12,878 nt of DNA from an uncultured Oribacterium sp. (lineage in GTDB: Bacteria > Bacillota > Clostridia > Lachnospirales > Lachnospiraceae). The stretch covers positions 1 through 12,878 of the forward strand of contig CAAGKO010000008.1 in the NCBI GenBank assembly GCA_900770445.1, written 5' to 3'. The position numbers were made by a program, and so were the translations under genes. Shown one piece after another: positions 7,957 through 12,878 of this stretch. The notes under the pieces are model-generated. The model searched no databases. It was not told where the DNA came from and saw only the letters and a list, made by a program, of their open reading frames with translations. Each line of letters begins with the position of its first letter. Position 1 is the stretch's first letter.

Positions 7957-9189
7957 TTACTTATCGAAGACGACGTACTTCGGAATGCCGTTTTCGAACT
8001 TACAGGAGCGCTCACCCTGCACGAGCGGACGCAGATACTCGAGCATCTCTTCGGTGACACCGTTGCCCTCGGAGGTGATCCAGCTGTCCGGGACCTTTTT
8101 CTCCCGATCGGCGATGTCTGCGATGTCCGCGGCACCGTAGGCTACACTGTACGGGTGATTCGAAGTACGGGTCAGCGTCGACATCACGCCATTCTGTCCA
8201 TCGACAGCGAGGCGGACGGCATTACGACCGAGCTCGGTCGACTCCGTGATGTCGGTCTCGGAGAGGAGATGGCCTGCACAGCGCTGCAGGAGATTCAGCT
8301 CGATGTAGCGCACCTTGCAGCCGATATTTGAGCGGATCGCGTTCTCCAGCACCTTGCCGGCACCGGTCGCGATGGTATGACCGAAGGCATCCGTCGACTG
8401 GTCACGATCGGCATAATCGCAGATCATCTTACCGCTGCGGTCACGGATACCCTCACTGATGGCGACGATGACATCCTTGCCGACCGCGAGCTCACCCCGG
8501 AGATCGGAGATGAAGTCGTTCAGATCGAACGGACGCTCCTCCAGATAGATGAGATACGGAACGTTGCTGTTTGCGCTCTCAGCGAGTGCGGCCGCTGCCG
8601 TCAACCAGCCGGCATTTCTGCCCATCATCTCGACGACGATGACGTATGGTGTATCGTATACCTCGAGCTCGCGCTCCAGCTCGGAGATGGAGGTTGCGAT
8701 ATACTTCGCGGCAGAACCGAAGCCAGGACAGTGATCGATACCGTAGAGATCGTTATCGATGGTTTTCGGTGCACCGACCACGACGATGTTCGGAATATGA
8801 TGCTCCTTAATATAATCGGAGAGCTTCCAGACGGTATCCATCGAGTCGTTTCCGCCGATATAGACGAAATAGCCGATCTCATGCTTCTGGAAGATGCGGA
8901 TGAGCTCCTCGAACTCCGACGGGTCCTGTGCCGGATCCTTCAGCTTGAAGCGGCAGGAGCCGAGTGCGGCGGCCGGGGTCACGGCCAGGGTGGCGAGCAT
9001 GTCCTCGATGTGTTCGATACCGCTCAGATCCAGGAACTGCTCACGCAGCACGCCCTGGATACCATAGCGTGCACCGAGCACATCGCTTACCTCCGGGTTC
9101 TGGATGGCGGCTTCGATGATGCCGGCCAGCGTGGCGTTGATGGCAGACGTCGGTCCACCGGACTGTGCGACTAAAAGCTTCTTTCCCAT
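7957..9189 (-). CDS. pfp: Pyrophosphate-dependent 6-phosphofructokinase
   Basis: Reversibly phosphorylates fructose 6-phosphate to fructose 1,6-bisphosphate, probably with PPi instead of ATP. The 410-residue protein is of the PFK family: AQSGGPTSAINAT at residues 8-20, GGNDS at 112-116, PKTIDND at 141-147 and EMMGRNAGWL at 187-196. The two donor-determining positions are Asp115 (Gly in ATP enzymes, GGDGS) and Lys142 (Gly in PGTIDND of ATP enzymes). Both have the PPi-type residue, an established correlation. The start is set at the ATG whose first base is 9189, because AAGGAG (9195-9200) lies 5 bases upstream. An in-frame ATG at 9213 would add eight residues and lies within a leader hairpin. 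The gene is convergent with tkt-tal. Some members also act on sedoheptulose 7-phosphate, which fits this neighbourhood but is not shown here. Confidence 0.95.
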   Translation of the reverse strand: MGKKLLVAQSGGPTSAINATLAGIIEAAIQNPEVSDVLGARYGIQGVLREQFLDLSGIEHIEDMLATLAVTPAAALGSCRFKLKDPAQDPSEFEELIRIFQKHEIGYFVYIGGNDSMDTVWKLSDYIKEHHIPNIVVVGAPKTIDNDLYGIDHCPGFGSAAKYIATSISELERELEVYDTPYVIVVEMMGRNAGWLTAAAALAESANSNVPYLIYLEERPFDLNDFISDLRGELAVGKDVIVAISEGIRDRSGKMICDYADRDQSTDAFGHTIATGAGKVLENAIRSNIGCKVRYIELNLLQRCAGHLLSETDITESTELGRNAVRLAVDGQNGVMSTLTRTSNHPYSVAYGAADIADIADREKKVPDSWITSEGNGVTEEMLEYLRPLVQGERSCKFENGIPKYVVFDK

Positions 9190-9210
9190 AGCTTCTCCTT
9201 CAAAACGGTG

Positions 9211-9240
9211 CATACCTGCAGATGATGAATCTCAGGTATG
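9211..9240 (-). promoter_or_regulatory. Hairpin in the pfp leader just upstream of the ribosome binding site
   Basis: CATACCTG (9211-9218) pairs with CAGGTATG (9233-9240), and AGAT (9220-9223) with ATCT (9229-9232). The result is a 12-bp stem with one bulged base (9219) and a 5-base loop. In the pfp RNA it ends about 10 bases before the AAGGAG motif. It could influence translation or RNA stability. It is also a possible operator, but it lies well downstream of the predicted promoter. Confidence 0.5.
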
Positions 9241-9268
9241 GCATATATATGATGATTCGGACGGGCCC

Positions 9269-9283
9269 CGGTACACTGTACCG
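9269..9283. repeat. Perfect 15-base palindrome in the pfp leader
   Basis: CGGTACA-C-TGTACCG has 7-base arms around a central base. It lies about 40-55 bases downstream of the predicted pfp transcription start and 80 bases before the start codon. Its size and symmetry resemble a dimeric repressor site; an RNA hairpin with a 1-base loop would be strained, so a DNA-level role is more plausible. Confidence 0.45.
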
Positions 9284-9328
9284 ACGATGGATTTCTGTAG
9301 ATATGCGCGATGCAGGCCCCGATTTGTC

Positions 9329-9337
9329 AGTATATCA
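9329..9337 (-). promoter_or_regulatory. Predicted extended -10 promoter of pfp
   Basis: On the minus strand, TGaTATACT occupies 9337 down to 9329, an extended -10 element. TTGCAG at 9360-9355 is a possible -35 box but sits 20 bases from TATACT, so recognition would rely on the extended -10. Transcription starting near 9322 gives a leader of roughly 130 bases. Confidence 0.5.
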
Positions 9338-9558
9338 TACTTTTTCCTTCTTTACTGCAAAAGCGACGACCTTTTCGCGCGCATATTCGGCGGCCTCCTC
9401 AGCGCTCAGCTCTTTTACGAAAGCAGCACGCTGCGCGCGGATGGCACCCGGACCTGCCCCTCCGGGTCGTTACTGTCCGCAGAGCCCCGCCTTGACTTAC
9501 CTACGTTTGAACAGTAACTCCGGGTCCCCTGCCTGAGCGGCTATCCGCAAGAAGGGGC

Positions 9559-9587
9559 TTGTATTTCTGTGCCCTTTGCGATATGGT
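9559..9587 (+). promoter_or_regulatory. Predicted promoter of the CBS-domain membrane protein gene
   Basis: TTGTAT (9559-9564) and TATGGT (9582-9587) are separated by 17 bases. A start near 9594 would place the first leader hairpin arm (AGTGCC, 9597-9602) almost at the 5' end of the RNA. Confidence 0.45.
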
Positions 9588-9658
9588 GAATAGATAAGTG
9601 CCGGAAAACGGGCACTGGAACGTTGTGTAGTGCCACGCGGAGGGTGGTAAGTGAATTT

Positions 9659-10981
9659 ATGGTTGGACGATTGTTACTGCTGATTGTGCTGATTCTGATT
9701 AATGGACTTTTTTCCTGCGCAGAGATTGCCGTGCTGCAGGTCGGCGATGCGAAGCTTCGCAAGCTGAGTGAGGATGGCAATAAACGGGCAGACAAGCTGC
9801 TCAGGCTGACTGTAGAGCCGGCGAAGTTTCTCTCGACGATTCAGGTGGCGATCACGCTGGCCGGATTCCTGTCGTCGGCGTTTGCGGCTGACAGCTTCGC
9901 GAAGCCACTCACCGATGTGGTTCTGCTGACCGGACTTCCGGTCGCACGGGATGTCATCGAGAACGTCGCGATCATCCTGATCACCATGATTCTTTCCTAT
10001 GTCAGCATCGTGTTCGGCGAGCTGATTCCGAAGCGGCTGGCACAGGCCTATACCGAGAAGATCGCACTCAGCATCGCCGGTATCCTGGATCTTGCATCGA
10101 CGATTTTCGCCCCTTTCGTATGGCTCCTTACCGCCTCGACCAATCGTGTACTGCGCATGATGGGCATCCGGCCGGAGGATGTCGAGGATAAGGTGTCCGA
10201 GGAGGATATCAAGCTGATGCTCGATGAGGGTACCGAGAAGGGTACGATCGAAACGACGGAAAACGAGATGATCCAGAACGTCTTCGAGTTTAACGACCTG
10301 ACCGTGGAGGATGTCTGCACACACCGTCCGGATGTGGCGATGCTGTACCTCGAGGACACGGACCGTCAGTGGCGGAAGACGATCTACAGCCACCGCTATG
10401 CGATCTATCCGATTTGTGGCGAGGATGACGACGATATCGTCGGTGTACTCGATACGAAGGACTATTTCCGCCTGCCGGATCAGTCCCGTGGAAACGTCAT
10501 GAAAAACGCGGTCGACAAGCCGTTCTTCGTGTCGCAGAACATGAAGGTGTCAGATCTTTTCGCGACGATGAAGCGCACACGGAAGTACTACGCCATCGTC
10601 ATCGATGAATACGGCGGCATGACCGGTATCGTCACCGTACATGACCTGATCGAGGCCCTCGTGGGTGATCTGCAGGATGAGGATGAAGTACCGGAGCCGG
10701 ATCCGATCGAGGCCATCGGCGAGAACGAGTGGATCGTTCTCGGTACGGCGGATATCGAGGACGTCAACGAAAAGCTGAAGGTGAACATCCCGACGGAGGA
10801 TGCGGATACCTTCGGTGGTTATCTGATGGGCATCATCGGCACCGTGCCGGATGATGGCAGCTCCTTCCATCTCGAGACGGATGAACTGAACGTCGATGTC
10901 GCCTACATCAAGAACCGGCGCATCGGAAAGACGATCGTTCGGAAGAAAGTGAAGGAAGATGTGGATGAGCAGGAGAAATAA
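9659..10981 (+). CDS. CNNM/DUF21 - CBS pair - CorC/HlyC domain membrane protein (hemolysin C/CorC family)
   Basis: A membrane protein of the family often named hemolysin C, TlyC or CorC, whose characterised bacterial and CNNM members are linked to magnesium (or cobalt) efflux and homeostasis; the ion here is not determined. The 440-residue product has a hydrophobic DUF21/CNNM domain at about residues 1-175, including the conserved GELIPKRLA at 120-128. A CBS pair follows at about 205-335, with DEYGGMTGIVT at 316-326, then a CorC_HlyC domain at about 350-427. The C-terminus is highly charged. ATG 9659 was chosen because relatives start at the first membrane segment (VGRLLLLIVLILINGLF). GGAGGG (9639-9644) lies 14 bases upstream, longer than usual. 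TTG at 9623 and GTG at 9644 are in-frame alternatives. The gene is transcribed divergently from pfp, and no terminator is visible after it. Confidence 0.93.
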   Translation: MVGRLLLLIVLILINGLFSCAEIAVLQVGDAKLRKLSEDGNKRADKLLRLTVEPAKFLSTIQVAITLAGFLSSAFAADSFAKPLTDVVLLTGLPVARDVIENVAIILITMILSYVSIVFGELIPKRLAQAYTEKIALSIAGILDLASTIFAPFVWLLTASTNRVLRMMGIRPEDVEDKVSEEDIKLMLDEGTEKGTIETTENEMIQNVFEFNDLTVEDVCTHRPDVAMLYLEDTDRQWRKTIYSHRYAIYPICGEDDDDIVGVLDTKDYFRLPDQSRGNVMKNAVDKPFFVSQNMKVSDLFATMKRTRKYYAIVIDEYGGMTGIVTVHDLIEALVGDLQDEDEVPEPDPIEAIGENEWIVLGTADIEDVNEKLKVNIPTEDADTFGGYLMGIIGTVPDDGSSFHLETDELNVDVAYIKNRRIGKTIVRKKVKEDVDEQEK

Positions 10982-11035
10982 GCATTGACCTCGCCTGTAT
11001 GCGTAGAAATTCAGCTCATCATTCTTTAAGAGATA

Positions 11036-11044
11036 TGCTATACT
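11036..11044 (+). promoter_or_regulatory. Predicted extended -10 promoter of the Nudix gene
   Basis: TGcTATACT at 11036-11044 is an extended -10 element, the same kind as the one proposed for pfp. No good -35 box is seen 17 bases upstream. The predicted start is about 11051, leaving a leader of about 30 bases that contains AGGAGG (11066-11071). Confidence 0.5.
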
Positions 11045-11076
11045 ATCCTCGTGTGCTTGGAGCACAGGAGGATAGT
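11042..11076 (+). promoter_or_regulatory. Hairpin that covers the Nudix gene ribosome binding site
   Basis: ACTATCCTC (11042-11050) is perfectly complementary to GAGGATAGT (11068-11076), and an inner GTGC (11053-11056) pairs with GCAC (11062-11065) around the loop TTGGA. Most of the AGGAGG Shine-Dalgarno (11066-11071) lies in the right arm. The left arm overlaps the -10 box, so it would be present only in RNA started upstream, for example read-through from the preceding gene. Confidence 0.55.
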
Positions 11077-11079
11077 TTT

Positions 11080-11637
11080 ATGTTGAACGAAAATAATGCA
11101 GAGAAACCGGTAAAGCTGATCGAGCGGAAGCTCGCTTATCAGGGCAAGGTCATCACGGTCTACGATGACTATGTGGATGTCGGTGGGCATAAGACCCATT
11201 GGGATTTCATCCATCATAAGGGGGCGGCTGCGGTACTGCCGGTGCTTCCGGATGGACGTATCCTGATGGTGCGTCAGTTCCGTCATGCCCTCGACCGCTA
11301 TACCCTGGAGATTCCGGCGGGAAAGCGCGATCGGGAGGACGAGCCGTTTGAGGAGTGTGCGATGCGTGAGCTCGAGGAGGAGACCGGATATAAGACGGAT
11401 CACCTCGATTTTCTGCTGTATGTAAATACGACCATCGCCTTTCTCGATGAGAAGATCGGCATCTATGTAGCGGATCATCTCGAGAAGGGAAAGGTCCACT
11501 GGGATGAGGATGAGGAGCTCGGGGTCGAGGCCTGGGAGCTCAAGGATCTGCAGCAGCTGATCTATGAGGGGAAGATGACGGATGGAAAGACCGTCGCAGC
11601 GATCATGACGTATGCTGCAAAGTACCATAAGAATTAA
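11080..11637 (+). CDS. Nudix hydrolase, ADP-ribose pyrophosphatase-like
   Basis: A 185-residue cytoplasmic Nudix-fold enzyme, likely to hydrolyse ADP-ribose or a related nucleoside diphosphate sugar; the substrate is inferred from resemblance to the ADP-ribose pyrophosphatase (NudF-like) group. The Nudix box spans residues 81-104, with the metal-binding core RELEEETGY at 96-104 and the upstream EIPAG at 77-81. Between Gly81 and the first conserved Glu there are six residues instead of the canonical five. The C-terminal half (TIAFLDEKIGIYVAD) matches the family. ATG 11080 follows AGGAGG (11066-11071) at 8 bases. An ATG at 10999 is in frame but lacks an RBS and lies before the predicted promoter. 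No terminator is evident before apt, so the genes may be co-transcribed. Confidence 0.92.
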   Translation: MLNENNAEKPVKLIERKLAYQGKVITVYDDYVDVGGHKTHWDFIHHKGAAAVLPVLPDGRILMVRQFRHALDRYTLEIPAGKRDREDEPFEECAMRELEEETGYKTDHLDFLLYVNTTIAFLDEKIGIYVADHLEKGKVHWDEDEELGVEAWELKDLQQLIYEGKMTDGKTVAAIMTYAAKYHKN

Positions 11638-11731
11638 GCGATGATGCGACGGGGCTTCTTTGCAGGCCCCGGTCCGTCTGTACGGCGAGGGCATCGCCGG
11701 TATATTACGAAGTGAAAAGCGAGGAGACGTT

Positions 11732-12262
11732 ATGAAGAGAGAGCATTTGGAAGATTATGTACTGACCATTCCGGATTTTCCGCAGAAGGGCATCATGTTC
11801 CGTGATATCACATCCCTGGTACAGGATCCGGACGGTCTGCAGGATGCGGTGGATGGTCTCATCAAGGCCCTGGAGGGCGTGGATTTCGATGTGGTACTGG
11901 GCCTGGAGTCCAGAGGCTTCATCTTCGGAACCGCGATCGCGTATGCGATGCATAAGGGCTTCGTGCCGGTACGGAAGAAGGGCAAGCTTCCGCGAGAGAC
12001 TGTTTCTGCGAAGTATGATCTCGAGTATGGTCAGGCAGAGATCGAGATCCATAAGGATGCGATCAGGCCGGGCGAGAAGGTCGTGATCGTCGATGATCTG
12101 ATCGCAACCGGTGGTACACTTGCCGCTGCCTGCAAGCTGGTGGAGCAGCTCCAGGGTGAAGTGGCACAGATCGCTGTCGTGATGGAGCTTGCGGGACTGA
12201 ACGGTCGTGATCAGCTCCGGAAGTATCCGCTGACCTCCCTGATCACCTACGAGGGTAAGTGA
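11732..12262 (+). CDS. apt: Adenine phosphoribosyltransferase
   Basis: Salvages adenine by converting adenine and PRPP to AMP and pyrophosphate in the cytoplasm. The 176-residue type I phosphoribosyltransferase has the characteristic N-terminus (IPDFPQKGIMFRDIT at residues 13-27), GLESRGFIFG at 57-66, the RKKGKLP flexible-loop segment at 81-87 and the PRPP-binding motif VVIVDDLIATGGT at 117-129. ATG 11732 is preceded by GAGGAG (11721-11726) at 5 bases; an in-frame ATG at 11660 has no RBS and would add 24 unconserved residues. The 94-base gap after the Nudix gene holds two small hairpins (GGGGC 11651-11655 with GCCCC 11666-11670; CGGCGA 11683-11688 with TCGCCG 11694-11699) but no T-tract, so read-through is likely. 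The TGA stop shares its A with the ATG of the next gene. Confidence 0.97.
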   Translation: MKREHLEDYVLTIPDFPQKGIMFRDITSLVQDPDGLQDAVDGLIKALEGVDFDVVLGLESRGFIFGTAIAYAMHKGFVPVRKKGKLPRETVSAKYDLEYGQAEIEIHKDAIRPGEKVVIVDDLIATGGTLAAACKLVEQLQGEVAQIAVVMELAGLNGRDQLRKYPLTSLITYEGK

Positions 12263-12765
12263 TGGGACAGGAGCTTACGAAGTCGGACGTAGAGAAGATC
12301 CAGGCCGAGATCGACCATCGGAAGCTGGTGCTCCGTCCGCAGATCACGAGGGAAATCGCGGAGGCAGCCGCGCAGGGGGACCGCTCGGAGAACTTCGAGT
12401 ATTATGCTGCGAAGAAGGCTAATCGTGAAAACAACGGCCGTATCAATTATCTGGAGCGGGTCCTTCGATTCGCACGGATCATCGATGATTCATCGAAGGA
12501 TGACGAGGTCGGGCTTAATAATACCGTGACCCTGTACTTCGAGGAGGATGATGAGGAGGAGACCTATCGTATCGTCACCTCGATCCGTGGAAACAGTATT
12601 CACGGACTCATCTCAAACGAATCGCCGATCGGACGTGCCATCATGGGGCATAAGGTCGGGGATCGCTGTACGGTTCGGATGGAGAACGGCATCTGCTATG
12701 ATGTCATCATCCGGAACATCGAAAACACCGGGGAATCGGCGGATGATCAGATCAAGGCATACTAA
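12262..12765 (+). CDS. greA: GreA/GreB-family transcript cleavage factor
   Basis: Binds the secondary channel of RNA polymerase and stimulates cleavage of backtracked transcripts. The 167-residue protein has the expected N-terminal coiled coil (about residues 1-77), with acidic tip residues Asp40 and Glu43 in GDRSENFEY matching the catalytic Asp41/Glu44 of E. coli GreA. A C-terminal FKBP-like domain follows, containing EVGLNNTVTLYFEEDDEEE, RGNSIHGLISNESPIGRAI and GHKVGD. The EDDEEE stretch and RGNSIHGLIS wording resemble a clostridial GreA-like paralogue more than housekeeping GreA, so the precise name is less certain than the family. ATG 12262 overlaps the apt stop by one base. GAGGG (12251-12255), inside apt, is a fair RBS at 6 bases, and a GTG at 12259 is an adjacent alternative. 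Translation is probably coupled to apt. Confidence 0.9.
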   Translation: MGQELTKSDVEKIQAEIDHRKLVLRPQITREIAEAAAQGDRSENFEYYAAKKANRENNGRINYLERVLRFARIIDDSSKDDEVGLNNTVTLYFEEDDEEETYRIVTSIRGNSIHGLISNESPIGRAIMGHKVGDRCTVRMENGICYDVIIRNIENTGESADDQIKAY

Positions 12766-12878
12766 GCCTCGGCGGATCGAAGAAGCCAGACGGCAATGTC
12801 GTCAACCCAACGTCAACTTAAGATTGGTTGCTAGAAGGATGATATCACAAAGGCGACGGAAAATTTGAATACCAGCGA
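12766..12878. other. Region after the greA-like gene with no recognisable gene
   Basis: I see no terminator, RNA gene or convincing reading frame in these last 113 bases. The only structure noted is a pair of CGTCAAC direct repeats at 12800-12806 and 12811-12817 (11-base period). The window ends before the next gene can be identified. Confidence 0.5.

Larger units (their letters stand above)
9190..9658. other. Divergent intergenic region between pfp and the CBS-domain membrane protein gene
   Basis: These 469 bases contain no convincing intact gene. Reading left to right, they hold the pfp RBS, a 12-bp leader hairpin (9211-9240), a perfect palindrome (9269-9283), the predicted pfp promoter (minus strand, 9329-9337), a protein-like minus-strand frame without a start (9335-9469), a short element with inverted ends and flanking direct repeats (9461-9525), a copy of one arm of the MATE terminator (9519-9536), the predicted promoter of the rightward gene (9559-9587), and alternative hairpins in its leader (9597-9634). 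Confidence 0.7.

Noticed and set aside
8377..9174. Plus-strand frame opposite pfp (265 codons)
   Set aside because: It is a shadow of pfp, whose conserved motifs (GGNDS, PKTIDND) fix the coding strand; the shadow translation has no recognisable domain.
9222..9536. Plus-strand frame of 104 codons in the pfp/CBS-domain intergenic region
   Set aside because: Its translation is low-complexity (Ser, Ala, Pro-rich), has no supporting RBS or homology, and overlaps the predicted pfp promoter and palindromes.
11648..11699. Hairpins between the Nudix gene and apt as a terminator
   Set aside because: The stems (about 5-8 bp with a bulge, and 6 bp) have no T-tract after them, so read-through into apt is more likely.
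1..12878. tRNA, rRNA, CRISPR array, complete insertion sequence or prophage genes
   Set aside because: No cloverleaf-like stretch, regularly spaced repeat array, transposase or phage protein was recognised on either strand.

Overview
The window looks like a chromosomal segment from a Gram-positive anaerobe of the Clostridia, probably a moderately high G+C relative of the Lachnospiraceae (G+C looks mid-50s percent by eye). The reasons are the class III fructose-1,6-bisphosphatase, a pyrophosphate-type phosphofructokinase, the short Bacillus/Clostridium-type transaldolase, a clostridial GreA-family factor and strong Shine-Dalgarno sites. This placement rests on protein family resemblance only. 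Stop codons are TAA, TGA and TAG at ordinary gene ends, so the standard bacterial code applies. No rRNA, tRNA, CRISPR array, prophage or complete insertion sequence was seen.

Layout. Bases 1-1278 are the 3' two-thirds of ftsH, entering from outside the window and interrupted by an in-frame TAA between the Walker A and Walker B motifs. A strong terminator follows. Bases 1559-3520 are fbp (class III FBPase) with its own promoter, a leader hairpin and a terminator. Bases 3697-5058 encode a MATE-family exporter ending in an unusually long terminator hairpin. Bases 5248-7908 are a tkt-tal operon (transketolase, transaldolase), convergent with pfp (PPi-dependent phosphofructokinase, minus strand, 7957-9189); the two share one bidirectional terminator. 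A 469-base divergent intergenic region separates pfp from a CNNM/CBS/CorC-HlyC membrane protein gene (9659-10981). A Nudix hydrolase gene (11080-11637), apt (11732-12262) and a GreA-family gene (12262-12765) then run in the same direction without an obvious terminator between them, apt and the greA-like gene overlapping by one base. The last 113 bases hold no recognisable gene.

How the genes fit together. fbp, tkt, tal and pfp lie within about 7.6 kb and together cover gluconeogenic FBP hydrolysis, the non-oxidative pentose phosphate pathway and reversible PPi-driven fructose 6-phosphate phosphorylation. This is the machinery expected for running pentoses and hexoses through central metabolism in an anaerobe that economises on ATP. 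The Nudix and apt genes are nucleotide salvage or house-cleaning functions, and the GreA-family protein rescues stalled RNA polymerase. FtsH handles membrane protein quality control.

The protein content is mostly housekeeping, and no undescribed multi-gene system is evident. The most interesting signals are the ftsH stop codon; a hairpin that would bury the Nudix ribosome binding site only in read-through RNA; the structured leaders of pfp, fbp and the CBS-domain gene; and a very short element with inverted ends and flanking direct repeats at 9461-9525.
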